DNA of 64,000 nt from Ardenticatenaceae bacterium (GCA_020634245.1 JACKCC010000009.1:1-64000); one strand, 5' to 3'; positions 8,457-17,736 are shown, counted from the stretch's first letter. Numbers and translations are program-made. The notes: generated by a model not told the origin, from the letters alone.

Positions 8457-10511
8457 ATGAGTCAAGACCTGCCCCAACTGTTTGATTTGGCCCCGGAACA
8501 AGCGCTGGCCTACCTGTTTGATCGGCTGCCGGTGGGCACGGCCGTAATCGACCGAGCATTTCGCCTGCGCCGCTGCAATCCCACCTGGGCCGAATTCATC
8601 GACCGCTACACGCCTTCGTCTTCCAGCGACGTCGTGCCTGGCGTTTCCCTCTTCGATTTGGAACCGGGAACCGAAGACGTACTCAAACCACTCTTCGCCC
8701 CCGTTTTTGCCGGAGAGACCGTGCGCCAGGAAGGTATCCGGCTGGAAAGCGGCGGCATCGTCTCTTACTGGGATGTGGTATTGGTGCCTTTGGAATTCAA
8801 CGGTGAAATCGTAGCTGCACTGGATGTCAGCCTGGATGCCACAGCCCATGTCCGCAACAAACGAAAGCTGCAAAACACGCTCAACGCCCTCCAGCAAAGT
8901 GAAGCCCATCTCCGCTCTATGCTGGAAAGCGCCCAAGGGTACGCCATTTACCGGCTGGCCGTTGATCCCGACCATCCTTATCAGGGCCGGGTGGTGTTGG
9001 TCAGCCCTTCCATTCGTGACGTTATAGGCATTGCAGACCCGTATGATTTCAACGCCTGGTTCAATGATATTCACCCAAACGATGAGGCACGTATCATTGC
9101 AGCCAATCAACGCGCCATTGATAAAGGTATGCCCTTTGATGAGGAAATGCGGATTTTCAACAGGCAGCGCGGCCAGTGGCGCTGGATGCATACGGTGTCG
9201 AATCCGGTGTTGGATGAGAACGGCCGTATCACCTACTTCAACGGCATCACCATCGACATCACTGAGCAAAAGCAGGCCCAGGAAACCCTGGCTCAAATCA
9301 ACCAGGTGTTAGAGCAGCAGGTCGCCGAGCGCACCGAAGAAATGGAACGGCGCTGGCAGGAGTCGGAGCGGCGGCGGCAGGTGGCTGAGAGCCTGCGCGG
9401 CATTATGCGCGTCCTCAATTCCCAGCACCCCCTCTCCGAAGTACTCGATTACATCATCCAACAGGCTAGCCAGGTCATGGAAGCCGAAATCAGCCTACTG
9501 TACCGTATTGATTATGAGCAACAGTTTATGCACATTGACGCCCAACACGGACTGCCAACGGCCGTGCAAGATGTAACCGGTTTTCCACTGCTGGACACGC
9601 TGGTTGATCAGCAAATTATGGCCCGCAAACCGGCAGCCGGTCTCATCGACCACACAGTGCAGCGGCTTCCCTCCCCTGGCATCGATCCGGCCATAGTGCT
9701 GCGCTGGCACGATCACGTGACCGACCGGCACAATGCCTTTCTCGCCATTCCGTTGGTAGTGCGTGATACGGTGTACGGCCGTTTAACCTTCTACTACGCC
9801 CGCCAGCGCAGCTTCGACCAGGAAGATATCGACCAGGCCATGCTGTTCGGTGATCAGGTGGCATTAGCCATCGAAAACGCCCAACTTCGCGCCGACGCCA
9901 AAGAAATGGCCGTCATCGGCGAGCGGCACCGGCTGGCGCGAGAACTACACGATGCCGTTACTCAAACCCTCTTCTCGGCCAGCCTGATTGCTGACGTGCT
10001 GCCTCGCATCTGGCAGCGTAATCCAGAAATGGGCGCGGCCAAACTCGAAGAACTGCGCGAACTGACCCGCGGCGCACTGGCCGAAATGCGCACGCTGCTG
10101 CTGGAGCTGCGCCCGGCCACATTAACAGAAAGCAGCCTGGAAGAACTGCTGCGCCAGTTGGCAGCGGCGGTGATTGGCCGGTCTCGCTTGCAAGTTGATG
10201 TTGCGGTGGAGGGCGAACGGCAGTTATCCCCTGAAACACAAGTCACCCTCTACCGGATTGCGCAGGAAGCCCTAAACAACATCATCAAACACGCCGGGGC
10301 CAGCCAGGTAACGATTGGGCTGCGCTTTTTGCCGGATTGTGTGGAACTGGTGGTGGTGGATAACGGCCATGGCTTTGACCCAACGGCCGTCAGCATCCAC
10401 TCTCTGGGCCTGGGCATCATGCGCGAACGCGCCGCCAAAATCAAGGCCGACCTGCAAATCGAAAGCATCATCGGCCAGGGAACAACCATCACTGTGCGAG
10501 TTTGCCCGTAG
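8457..10511 (+). CDS. Soluble PAS-PAS-GAF sensor histidine kinase (NarL/DesK-type)
   Basis: The 684-residue kinase has no membrane segment, so it senses a cytoplasmic signal. Order: a PAS domain (about 15-135), a second PAS with a PAC tail (RGQWRWMHTVSNPVL, then ITIDITEQKQ, about 145-280), a coiled coil, a GAF domain (about 320-470), and a HisKA_3 dimerisation domain with the phospho-accepting His in RLARELHDAVTQTL. It ends in an HATPase domain with VDNGHGFDP. The phosphotransfer partner is almost certainly the LuxR-type regulator starting 45 nt downstream. No heme- or flavin-ligating residue can be named with confidence. Confidence 0.88.
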   Translation: MSQDLPQLFDLAPEQALAYLFDRLPVGTAVIDRAFRLRRCNPTWAEFIDRYTPSSSSDVVPGVSLFDLEPGTEDVLKPLFAPVFAGETVRQEGIRLESGGIVSYWDVVLVPLEFNGEIVAALDVSLDATAHVRNKRKLQNTLNALQQSEAHLRSMLESAQGYAIYRLAVDPDHPYQGRVVLVSPSIRDVIGIADPYDFNAWFNDIHPNDEARIIAANQRAIDKGMPFDEEMRIFNRQRGQWRWMHTVSNPVLDENGRITYFNGITIDITEQKQAQETLAQINQVLEQQVAERTEEMERRWQESERRRQVAESLRGIMRVLNSQHPLSEVLDYIIQQASQVMEAEISLLYRIDYEQQFMHIDAQHGLPTAVQDVTGFPLLDTLVDQQIMARKPAAGLIDHTVQRLPSPGIDPAIVLRWHDHVTDRHNAFLAIPLVVRDTVYGRLTFYYARQRSFDQEDIDQAMLFGDQVALAIENAQLRADAKEMAVIGERHRLARELHDAVTQTLFSASLIADVLPRIWQRNPEMGAAKLEELRELTRGALAEMRTLLLELRPATLTESSLEELLRQLAAAVIGRSRLQVDVAVEGERQLSPETQVTLYRIAQEALNNIIKHAGASQVTIGLRFLPDCVELVVVDNGHGFDPTAVSIHSLGLGIMRERAAKIKADLQIESIIGQGTTITVRVCP

Positions 10512-10556
10512 CAAGTTTTTTTTACTGCAAACCGGCATCTCGTTCTGGAAGAAGCC

Positions 10557-11195
10557 ATGAATAACCAACCCATCCGCGTCATGATTGTCGACGATCACGC
10601 TGTGGTCCGCAGCGGTCTGGCCGCATTTTTACTGGTTTACGACGATTTGGAACTGGTGGCCGAAGCTGGCAGTGGCACCGAAGCCCTGCATCTGTGCCGG
10701 GCAAAGCAGCCCCACGTCGTCCTGATGGACCTGGTCATGCCCGAAATGGATGGCGCGGCCACAACCAAAGCCATCAAACAACAGTGCCCCGGCGTCCAGG
10801 TAGTCGCCCTCACCAGCTTCCGCGAAGAGGAACTGGTGCAAGGCGCGCTGCAAGCCGGGGCCATTGGCTACCTGCTCAAAAACGTCTCGGCCGACGAGTT
10901 GGCATCGGCCATTCGTGCCGCCCACGCCGGGCAACCCACCCTGGCCCCCGAAGCCACCCAAGCCCTCATCCACGCTGCCACCAAACCGCCAGAGCCGCAG
11001 TTTGACCTGACACCGCGTGAATTGGAGGTGCTGGCGTTGGTGATACAGGGGCTGAATAACGGCAAGATCGCCAATGAGTTGGTGGTCAGCCAATCGACGG
11101 TGAAATTCCACGTCAGCAGCATCCTCTCCAAGCTAGGCGTGGGCAGCCGCACCGAGGCGACGGCGCTAGCCGTGCAGTACAAATTGGTGCCATAA
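10557..11195 (+). CDS. NarL/LuxR-type response regulator, partner of the upstream kinase
   Basis: This 212-residue transcription factor has a receiver domain (D12, D13, phospho-acceptor D58 in VVLMDLVMPEMDG) and a C-terminal LuxR helix-turn-helix: LTPRELEVLALVIQGL, then VSQSTVKFHVSSIL. It lies directly after the PAS/GAF kinase and is transcribed with it. Targets cannot be deduced; the MFS gene 80 nt downstream is one candidate. Confidence 0.9.
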   Translation: MNNQPIRVMIVDDHAVVRSGLAAFLLVYDDLELVAEAGSGTEALHLCRAKQPHVVLMDLVMPEMDGAATTKAIKQQCPGVQVVALTSFREEELVQGALQAGAIGYLLKNVSADELASAIRAAHAGQPTLAPEATQALIHAATKPPEPQFDLTPRELEVLALVIQGLNNGKIANELVVSQSTVKFHVSSILSKLGVGSRTEATALAVQYKLVP

Positions 11196-11275
11196 CGCAT
11201 TCGTCAAAACCAAAAACTAGTCAGTTGACCAGGTAGCAACCTCCCCGGCTGCCAGAAGCGGCGGGGGAGCTTGTT

Positions 11276-12565
11276 TTGTATCCTGAAGCTATGGAACTGA
11301 CTCGTTATCTCCGGGCAAGAAATTGGCCAGTAACCGCCGGTTATGGGCTGTTCATCGGCATGATGGCCGTGGGCTACTTTTACAACGTCACTTTTGTCCA
11401 GTTGGGATTGGTAGACCTGGGGATGCGCGTTCTGGGCATGAGCCGTCAGGCGGTGGCCAGCCAGATGGCAGTCCTGGCCTTGATCACCTGCGCAGCAGCG
11501 TTGAGCTTCGGTTGGTGGATGCAGCGGCGCGGCTGGAGCACCCATCTGCGGCGCAAGCTGCAACTGGCATTGGCTGTGGTCGTGGTGCAGACGGTGTTAA
11601 CGGCCGTTGCCCCCCACATTCCCTCCCCCACCACCATGCTGGCCTGGATTATTGTCTGTTCCTTGGCGTTGGGTGTGGGCGTACCGGCCACCTTCAGCCT
11701 GACCATCGACCTGATTCCAATGCGCGATCGGGGTTACGTGGCAGCAGCAATAACGGCCGTTGCCTACTTCATGGCCGCTGTTTTTTCCGGCGTCTGGCAA
11801 ATTGCGGCGCTCAGCCGGCTGATGCTGCGGATCATGGGACCAGGGATGCTGGCATTGGCTGTCGTCGTTCTGCTGGCAAGCAGCGGGCGCAGCTTTGTGG
11901 CCCAATGGGTAGCCGAGTTAGACCAGAATCATCGGCAGGACAGGTTTGGTAACGGCCGTTTCCTGCGCGATACAACCACCAATCCAGGCCGGCGCTTCTG
12001 GGGCTTCGTGGCCCTCATGTTTGGCATCTTCTTCATCGACAGCCTGGGCTTTTTGCGCATCATCGACACACCCAGTCTAGTCGAAGGCGCCTGGCAGTCA
12101 CCCACTTTGACACCGCGGCTGACCATCGGCCTGGCCCACGTGGTCACGGCACTGATTGCCGGGGTGCTGTATACCCATTTGCAGCAGCGCCATCTGTTTC
12201 AGTGGATTTTTGGCATCTTTGCCCTGACCCATCTGACGTACACCTTCCGCGTTTGGCTGCTGCCGGAGACGACGAGTTTGTCTTTGGGCGCACCGACGTT
12301 GTACGCCACGGCCGTTTCCCTCTACACCGTCCTCAATTTTGCCTTGTGGGCCGACTTTTCTACGCCGCAGACCATCAGCCGCAATACGGCCGTGGGCGTG
12401 GCCCTTTCCGGCTGGGCGGCGACCTTCCTCAGCACCGGGCTGGCCATCCAGTGGCAGACCAGCCGCGTTCCGCTGGAGGCTCACTTGCGCAGCGTCAACG
12501 CCCTGGCTCAGTTACTTTTCCTGGGCATGTTAGTCTTGGGGCTGCGCTTTTCAGAGGCAAAATGA
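11276..12565 (+). CDS. MFS transporter, 12 membrane segments
   Basis: The 429-residue protein has about 12 hydrophobic segments. The cytoplasmic connector after segment two is basic (MQRRGWSTHLRRKLQ), as in the major facilitator superfamily. GLFIGMMAVGYFYNVTF and IDLIPMRDRGYVAAAITA recall the BCD/PucC-like branch, but no photosynthesis gene is nearby and the substrate is unknown. TTG at 11276 follows GGGGGAG by 6 nt; the ATG at 11291 is an alternative start. The stop overlaps the next start as ATGA. Confidence 0.75.
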   Translation: MYPEAMELTRYLRARNWPVTAGYGLFIGMMAVGYFYNVTFVQLGLVDLGMRVLGMSRQAVASQMAVLALITCAAALSFGWWMQRRGWSTHLRRKLQLALAVVVVQTVLTAVAPHIPSPTTMLAWIIVCSLALGVGVPATFSLTIDLIPMRDRGYVAAAITAVAYFMAAVFSGVWQIAALSRLMLRIMGPGMLALAVVVLLASSGRSFVAQWVAELDQNHRQDRFGNGRFLRDTTTNPGRRFWGFVALMFGIFFIDSLGFLRIIDTPSLVEGAWQSPTLTPRLTIGLAHVVTALIAGVLYTHLQQRHLFQWIFGIFALTHLTYTFRVWLLPETTSLSLGAPTLYATAVSLYTVLNFALWADFSTPQTISRNTAVGVALSGWAATFLSTGLAIQWQTSRVPLEAHLRSVNALAQLLFLGMLVLGLRFSEAK

Positions 12566-13494
12566 AACGACACCTTTGTTTGCTGCTTTTACTCGCTTTG
12601 CTGCTGGCGGGCTGCGACGGCGGTCTGTACAGCGGCACGCTAATTTTTGAGGGCGAACACAGCTTTGGGCCGGGCACCCAGCTTCCCGGCGACGTATTTG
12701 TGCGCGCCGGCACGGCCGAATTTGGCGCCGGGTCGCAGGTGGCAGGATCAATTTACATGCTGGGCGGTTCACTCACAGTGAACGGCACGATTGGCGGCGA
12801 CCTGGCTTTATTGGGCGGCAGTTTGGTATTAGGGCCGCAGGCGGTGGTAGACGGTGATTTGCGGCTGGGGGGTGGCGAGGTAGCTGGGGTGGAAACGGCC
12901 GTTATCCACGGCGACATCATCAACGGCAGTGGGGTAGAAATACCGGCATCAGTTATGGCCCAGCGACAAAGCTGGGACGACTGTCTGCGAGCGCTGTCGG
13001 CGGCGCTGCTGCTGGCCGGGCTAGGCGCGCTGCTGGTGCGCAGCCGGCCCCAACCGGTCATCCGCATGGGGGCAGCGGTGGTGGATAACTCCTTGGTCAG
13101 CAGCGCGATGGGGCTGCTCATCCTGCTGGTGCTGCCGGCGCTGCTGGTGATGATGGCTTTTACCATCATCCTCATTCCGCTGGTCGTCATTTTGGGAATG
13201 CTGCTCTTGCTGCTGCTGGGCTATGGTTGGGTAGCCGTGGGCCATCAGTTAGGCATGTGGCTGAACAGGCGGCTAAATCAAGGCCTATCAACGGCGGTGG
13301 CTACTTTTGGCGGCACACTGCTGTTGTTGCTGCTTTTTGAAATTCCGTATTTAGGCGATGGGCTGTTGGCTGTAACGGCCGTTTTGGTTCTCGGCGCAGT
13401 TTTTCTCACCCGCCTGGGAACCCAGCCTTACATACCAGATACCTTTAAAGACGAGCCGCCGGATTTATCCAGTTACGCCCGGCAAAAGCGATGA
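12562..13494 (+). CDS. Polymer-forming (bactofilin-like) lipoprotein with C-terminal membrane segments
   Basis: The start is the ATG at 12562 inside the ATGA overlap with the MFS gene (AGAGG just upstream); longer readings lie inside the MFS gene. The 310-residue product has a lipoprotein signal ending LLAGC. It then has a right-handed beta-helix rich in short Gly repeats (SIYMLGGSLTVNGTIGGDL, LALLGGSLVLGPQAVVDG), as in bactofilins. The C-terminal half has four to five hydrophobic segments. It may form a surface or envelope scaffold; that role is inferred from the fold only. Confidence 0.7.
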   Translation: MKRHLCLLLLLALLLAGCDGGLYSGTLIFEGEHSFGPGTQLPGDVFVRAGTAEFGAGSQVAGSIYMLGGSLTVNGTIGGDLALLGGSLVLGPQAVVDGDLRLGGGEVAGVETAVIHGDIINGSGVEIPASVMAQRQSWDDCLRALSAALLLAGLGALLVRSRPQPVIRMGAAVVDNSLVSSAMGLLILLVLPALLVMMAFTIILIPLVVILGMLLLLLLGYGWVAVGHQLGMWLNRRLNQGLSTAVATFGGTLLLLLLFEIPYLGDGLLAVTAVLVLGAVFLTRLGTQPYIPDTFKDEPPDLSSYARQKR

Positions 13495-13575
13495 AATTGG
13501 GCAGCGAATTACCACTAATGGACACGAATTTATGTTAGTTCGAGCCAATTCGTTGCAATATTTAAGATAGACATC

Positions 13576-13758
13576 ATGAAACAGAAACGTCAAACCTCAT
13601 ACACCGGCTCAGGCATCGCCTTAGGCCTTTCTTTCGGTCTGATCATTGGCCTGCTGCTGGATCAGACGGCGACGGGCATTGCCATTGGCGCGATGATTGG
13701 CATCGTCATTGGAACCATCATAGAGGGTCAGGCGAATCAGGAAGAAGGAGAAAAGTGA
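13576..13758 (+). CDS. Small glycine-zipper membrane protein
   Basis: Sixty residues with two hydrophobic helices (about 13-28 and 33-50) spaced by Gly every four positions (GLSFGLIIGLLL, GAMIGIVIGTII), the pattern of glycine-zipper proteins. It is followed after one base by the next gene, suggesting co-translation. The ribosome site is weak. Function unknown. Confidence 0.6.
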   Translation: MKQKRQTSYTGSGIALGLSFGLIIGLLLDQTATGIAIGAMIGIVIGTIIEGQANQEEGEK

Positions 13759-13759
13759 A

Positions 13760-14599
13760 ATGGTAAAACGAATCGGCTTGTTACTGCTGCTGGTACTGGT
13801 GACTTTTGGTTTATATGCAGTCGATCTCTGGAGATTGGGGCTGTCGCCGCTGCTGGGGAGTACGCCGTGGCTGCTGCTGTTGGTGACCTTGATTGACGTG
13901 GCGGTCATCAGCATTGCCCTGAGCCGGGCTGCGGGCGCAGATTGGCCGCTTGCCGGACGGTTGGCGCTGTTGATTTTTGGCGTGAAAACGGCCGTTGTCG
14001 TCGTCGAAACCATCTACCTGCCCGACGTGCTGCCCCTGGCCTGGGTGCCGGGACTATTGGTCAACGGCGGCGTGACAGCGCTGCTGCTGGCCCTGGCGGC
14101 GGTATGGCTGAATGGGCGCTGGTCAGGCATGCCGACCACATCCTATTGGTTCCCCTGGTCTACGCTTTCCTGGCGACGCTGGCTGGCGACTGGTTTGTTG
14201 TGGATGGTACTCTTTGTGGCCTCTGGGCTGCTGGTCTTCCAACCAGTGGCGCGAGCGCTGGATCGGGCGGCGGCTGACGCTTATCTGGCTGCCTTCACGC
14301 CTGAAAACCCGATGCTCATTCTGGCTTTTCAGGCTGGGCGCGGCCTGTTGTGGGCGCTGCTGGCCTGGCCGTTTTTGAACAGCCTGTGTGGGAGTGGCTG
14401 GCGGCGCGGCATGGTATTGGGCCTGCTTTTTGCCGGGCTGATGGGCAGTTCTCAACTGCAAGCCATTGATTTGCTGCCAGATGCCATCTGGCCGGCTCAT
14501 CTGGCGGAAGTAGTAGTGGAGAATTTTCTGTTTGGATTGGTGGTGGCCTGGGGGTTACGGCCGTTGCCCGCCAAGCCTACCCCCTGCCTGGCCACCTGA
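13760..14599 (+). CDS. Multi-pass membrane protein of unknown function
   Basis: The 279-residue protein has about seven or eight hydrophobic segments, with AAGGAG upstream of the ATG. A central stretch (FPWSTLSWRRWLATGLLWM) and a late GRGLLWALLAWPF are the only charged breaks. No family motif is recognised. It is the last gene of the probable 11.3-14.6 kb transcription unit. Confidence 0.6.
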   Translation: MVKRIGLLLLLVLVTFGLYAVDLWRLGLSPLLGSTPWLLLLVTLIDVAVISIALSRAAGADWPLAGRLALLIFGVKTAVVVVETIYLPDVLPLAWVPGLLVNGGVTALLLALAAVWLNGRWSGMPTTSYWFPWSTLSWRRWLATGLLWMVLFVASGLLVFQPVARALDRAAADAYLAAFTPENPMLILAFQAGRGLLWALLAWPFLNSLCGSGWRRGMVLGLLFAGLMGSSQLQAIDLLPDAIWPAHLAEVVVENFLFGLVVAWGLRPLPAKPTPCLAT

Positions 14600-14670
14600 C
14601 CAGCCCCAAAACCCGCTGCCTGCCCGATGTGGCGCAACGGATCCTTTTGTACCATTTAAACCAAAATGGA

Positions 14671-14711
14671 GCGCGGTCTGCCAGACCGCATTAGGCGAGC
14701 AAGCTGCTCGC
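14671..14711. repeat. Two adjacent perfect hairpins
   Basis: GCGGTCT (14673-14679) and AGACCGC (14683-14689) form a 7-bp stem with a 3-nt loop. Five bases later, GCGAGCA (14695-14701) and TGCTCGC (14705-14711) form a second identical-sized stem. There is no T-tract, so this is more likely a dispersed double-hairpin repeat than a terminator. A related element is at 4785-4833. It separates the membrane protein gene from the ABC exporter. Confidence 0.7.
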
Positions 14712-14736
14712 GCCCCCATTTCCGAAGGAGAAGGTG

Positions 14737-15693
14737 ATGAACCAACCGGTAATTCAAACGCAAGCGTTGAGCAAAATCTATGATGGCGCGGCCGCCTTGC
14801 AGACGCTCGATTTGTGTGTACCGCAAAATGCCATTTTCGGCTTTTTAGGACCTAATGGGGCGGGCAAAACAACAACGATGAAGCTGCTGCTAGGATTGAT
14901 TCAGCCCACATCCGGCAGCGGCACCATTTTCGGCCATGACATTGTCAAAGATAATTTGGCCATTCGCGCCCGTGTGGGCTATTTGCCACAGCAGCCCCAG
15001 TTTTATAAGGAGATGACGGCCTGGGAGACGCTGAGCTTCACGGCCAGCTTCTTCTACAAAAAGCCAAAAGCAGGTATTGAAAAGCGCATTCGGGAGACAC
15101 TGCATTTAGTAGGGTTGGAAGAGAAGGCACAGCGACCGGTCGGTGGATTCTCCGGCGGCGAACGACAGCGGCTGGGCATCGCCCAAGCCCAAATCAACTA
15201 CCCTGACCTGCTGATTTTGGATGAGCCGGCGGCGGCGCTGGACCCCATTGGCCGCCGCGACGTGCTGCGCATCATGGAGCGGCTGCGCCAGTACACGACC
15301 ATCTTTTATTCGACCCACATCCTGGACGATGTGCAGCAGGTGAGCGACACGGTGGCCATTTTGAACCGGGGCCAGTTGGTCACCCAGGGGCCGATTGAGA
15401 TGCTGCTCAATGGCAGTGGGCAAACGCTTTACAACGTGGGCCTGAAAGGCGACAGCAGCAGTCTGTCCCAGAAGATCAGGCAGCAGCCTTGGGTGAGCCA
15501 TGTCGAAACGGCTCAGCAAAACGGGGTAACGCAGTGGCAGGTAACAGTGACGGATGAAACGGCCGCAGAACAGCAGTTTTTCCGTCTGCTGGCCGGTGAA
15601 GAGAGCGTGGTGGTGACGGGGTACGGCCGTAAACGATATGAACTAGAAGAAATCTTCATGCAGTTGGTGGAAGGAGATGATAATGAATGCTGA
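14737..15693 (+). CDS. ABC-2 type exporter ATP-binding protein
   Basis: This is the nucleotide-binding subunit of an exporter. It has Walker A GPNGAGKTTTMKL, Q-loop YLPQQPQFYKEM, signature FSGGERQRLGIAQ, Walker B LLILDEPAAALDP and H-loop STHILDDV. A C-terminal accessory domain of about 90 residues follows, as in CcmA/DrrA-like proteins. ATG at 14737 (318 residues) is preferred over GTG at 14734 because GAAGGAGAAGG sits just upstream. The cargo is unknown. It overlaps the permease gene. Confidence 0.88.
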   Translation: MNQPVIQTQALSKIYDGAAALQTLDLCVPQNAIFGFLGPNGAGKTTTMKLLLGLIQPTSGSGTIFGHDIVKDNLAIRARVGYLPQQPQFYKEMTAWETLSFTASFFYKKPKAGIEKRIRETLHLVGLEEKAQRPVGGFSGGERQRLGIAQAQINYPDLLILDEPAAALDPIGRRDVLRIMERLRQYTTIFYSTHILDDVQQVSDTVAILNRGQLVTQGPIEMLLNGSGQTLYNVGLKGDSSSLSQKIRQQPWVSHVETAQQNGVTQWQVTVTDETAAEQQFFRLLAGEESVVVTGYGRKRYELEEIFMQLVEGDDNEC

Positions 15694-16510
15694 ATTGAGC
15701 TGGCAAAAACGAGAAGGCACTCATTGGGTGCGCGGATTAGCGCCGCTGTTGGGCCGGGAAAACCGCAAATGGTGGCACGGCCGTCGCTGGATTGTGCAGC
15801 TTCTCATTTGGGTGGGGCTACTGGATGGCTTGCTGGCCTTTGCCCTGTACGTGCTGCCCCAAATGGCCGTCACCAAAGGTGTGCCCATCCCGCCGGAGGA
15901 AGCGCTGGGCATTGGCAAGCAGATGTTTTTTGGTCTGGGAGCCATCGGTTTGGCGATTGGCGCTATTGTGCTGCTGCAAGATGCCATTATCGAGGAGAAG
16001 AGCACAGGCACAGCCGAATGGGTGTTGTCTAAACCGGTTTCACGATCAGCCTATGTTTTGTCTAAATTGCTGCCTAATTTATTGGCGCTACCCGTGGTGA
16101 TGCTGCTGGTGCCGGGGACCATCGGCTACTTTTTGTTTCGTTCGTTTGATGGTACGGCCGTTCCCCTGGGCAATTTTCTCATTTCCGAAGGGATTGTGGC
16201 AGTGAATCTACTATTTTACATAACGCTAACCTTGCTCCTGGGTGTTTTGCTCAACTCCCGCGCCCCGCTGCTGGGCATCGCGCTAGGATCACTCCTGGGC
16301 GGTTCGTTGGTTCCTATTCCCGAAATCATCCAATTCACGCCCTGGAAATTGGGTGAACTGGTGCTGCTGCCGGTCATGGGGCAGGCGCTGCCACTATTTG
16401 TATTAACCATGCTAGTGAGTACGGTCATTTGGAGCATTATTTTCGTCGCCGTAGCCATCTGGAAGTTTAATAACTCATGTTACGCGCAGATAGCGCGAAG
16501 GTTAACATAA
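15683..16510 (+). CDS. ABC-2 type exporter permease, C-terminus altered by IS insertion
   Basis: The membrane partner of the preceding ATPase has about six hydrophobic segments in 275 residues. The conserved ABC-2 segment IIEEKSTGTAEWVLSKPVSR precedes the second membrane block. The start at 15683 has AGGAG 6 nt upstream. The last residues (NSCYAQIARRLT) are encoded by the left end of IS copy 1. Joining the flanks and removing one 7-bp duplication restores a frame ending FNKLEF with a stop at 17648-17650. Only four native residues are lost, so function may be kept. Confidence 0.85.
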   Translation: MNAELSWQKREGTHWVRGLAPLLGRENRKWWHGRRWIVQLLIWVGLLDGLLAFALYVLPQMAVTKGVPIPPEEALGIGKQMFFGLGAIGLAIGAIVLLQDAIIEEKSTGTAEWVLSKPVSRSAYVLSKLLPNLLALPVVMLLVPGTIGYFLFRSFDGTAVPLGNFLISEGIVAVNLLFYITLTLLLGVLLNSRAPLLGIALGSLLGGSLVPIPEIIQFTPWKLGELVLLPVMGQALPLFVLTMLVSTVIWSIIFVAVAIWKFNNSCYAQIARRLT

Positions 16511-17630
16511 TTATAAAATCCAGGTCTTGGAGAATCAGCCTATGAACTACAATATCCTCGACCTGTATTCAGACTATTTGTTAAGCTCATTTGGACAAAC
16601 GACAGCTACCGGACTGGCTAGATTACTTGAAGGTGAAATCAGCCATGACCAAGTCACTCGCATGCTCGCCAGTGAAAAATTGACGGCGAAGACATGGTGG
16701 AAACTGGTCAAACCACAGGTACGGCAAATCGAACGAGAAGATGGTGTCATGATTGTCGACGATTCCATTGTGGAAAAGCCATACACAGATGAGAATGAGA
16801 TCATCTGTTGGCACTATGACCACGCCAAAGACAAAACTGTCAAAGGTATCAACTTCATTACAACCTTGTATGAAGCCCAAGGAATCGCTTTGCCAGTGTC
16901 CTTCGTGTTAGTGGCCAAGACAGAGACCTATCTTGACAAGAAAACAGGCAAAGAAAAGCGCAAAAGTGCCGTGACCAAGAATGAACACTATCGTCGCATG
17001 CTGCAGACGGCTGTAGCTAATCGCATCCCGTTCCGGTATGTGCTCAATGACGTGTGGTTTGCCTCGGCCGAAAACATGCGATTTGTGAAGTTGGACCTGG
17101 AGAAAGAGTTCATCATGGGGCTCAAGGGCAATCGCAAGGTGGCTTTGTCCGAGGCAGATAAAGCCAATGGCCAGTATCAGCGGATTGAAGACATGAACCT
17201 ACCAGAAGGCACGACCCGTATCATCTATCTGGAAGGGGTCCCATTCCCCTTACAGCTATTACGCCAGGTTTTCACAAACGGAGATGGCTCAACCGGCGTG
17301 CGTTATCTGGTAACCAGTGACTTGACCCTGAGTGCTGACCAAATCATTACAATCTACCAAAGACGGTGGAGAGTAGAAGAGTATCACCGGTCACTCAAGC
17401 AAAATATGGCGCTAACTCAATCGCCAACCCGTACCGAAACAACGCAAACGAATCATTTCGTGGCGGCGCTGTGGTCGTTTGTCAAAATGGAGTTGTTAAA
17501 GGTCCGAACAAAGAAAAATCATTATCAGTTGAAAAACCAGTTGTATTTATCCGCCTTGCAACAGGCTTTTCATGAACTGCAGCAGCTTCAGCCGGTTTCA
17601 CTGGTTCAAGCTGCTACTGCGTAACATCAG
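16474..17630 (+). mobile_element. Insertion sequence copy 1 (1157 bp), IS4/IS701-like
   Basis: The ends were fixed by comparing two copies in the window. The left terminus CTCATGTTACGC and the inverted right terminus CTGATGTTACGC form imperfect inverted repeats. A 7-bp direct repeat TTAATAA flanks the element (16467-16473 and 17631-17637). One transposase gene fills the element. It inserted five codons before the stop codon of the ABC-2 permease gene. The 7-bp duplication is the observed length; family assignment is from the DDE transposase. Confidence 0.93.
16542..17624 (+). CDS. IS4/IS701-like DDE transposase (copy 1)
   Basis: A 360-residue transposase. The first catalytic Asp is in MIVDDSIVEKPYTDE (about 70-85), the second probably in YVLNDVWFAS, and the C-terminal Glu in YQRRWRVEEYHRSLKQN, the YREK-like signature of IS4-related enzymes. 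ATG at 16542 has GGAG 9 nt upstream; a TTG 15 nt earlier is less likely. The stop codon lies within the right terminal repeat. The protein is identical to that of copy 2 and shows no damage, so it is probably active. Confidence 0.9.
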   Translation: MNYNILDLYSDYLLSSFGQTTATGLARLLEGEISHDQVTRMLASEKLTAKTWWKLVKPQVRQIEREDGVMIVDDSIVEKPYTDENEIICWHYDHAKDKTVKGINFITTLYEAQGIALPVSFVLVAKTETYLDKKTGKEKRKSAVTKNEHYRRMLQTAVANRIPFRYVLNDVWFASAENMRFVKLDLEKEFIMGLKGNRKVALSEADKANGQYQRIEDMNLPEGTTRIIYLEGVPFPLQLLRQVFTNGDGSTGVRYLVTSDLTLSADQIITIYQRRWRVEEYHRSLKQNMALTQSPTRTETTQTNHFVAALWSFVKMELLKVRTKKNHYQLKNQLYLSALQQAFHELQQLQPVSLVQAATA

Positions 17631-17673
17631 TTAATAAGCTGGAGTTCTAGGTAAACCGTACAGCCATCAAAGG

Positions 17674-17713
17674 CAAACCCCCAAAGGGTAACTCCTCTGG
17701 GGGTTTGTTTTTT
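17674..17713 (+). terminator. Rho-independent terminator of the ABC exporter operon
   Basis: CAAACCCCC (17674-17682) pairs with GGGGGTTTG (17699-17707) across a 16-nt loop and is followed by TTTTTT. It lies 24 nt after the restored ancestral stop of the permease gene (17650), so it belonged to the exporter operon before IS copy 1 inserted. Confidence 0.85.
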
Positions 17714-17736
17714 AGCTTGCTGTTAATCCAAAATGT

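Noticed and set aside
8367..9296. Long open frame (309 codons) on the minus strand opposite the PAS/GAF kinase
   Set aside because: It lies fully antisense to a gene with clear PAS domains, has no recognisable motif and is a by-product of GC-rich codon usage.
12202..12561. Upstream extension of the bactofilin-like gene
   Set aside because: It overlaps the MFS gene in another frame; the lipoprotein signal begins at the ATG at 12562.
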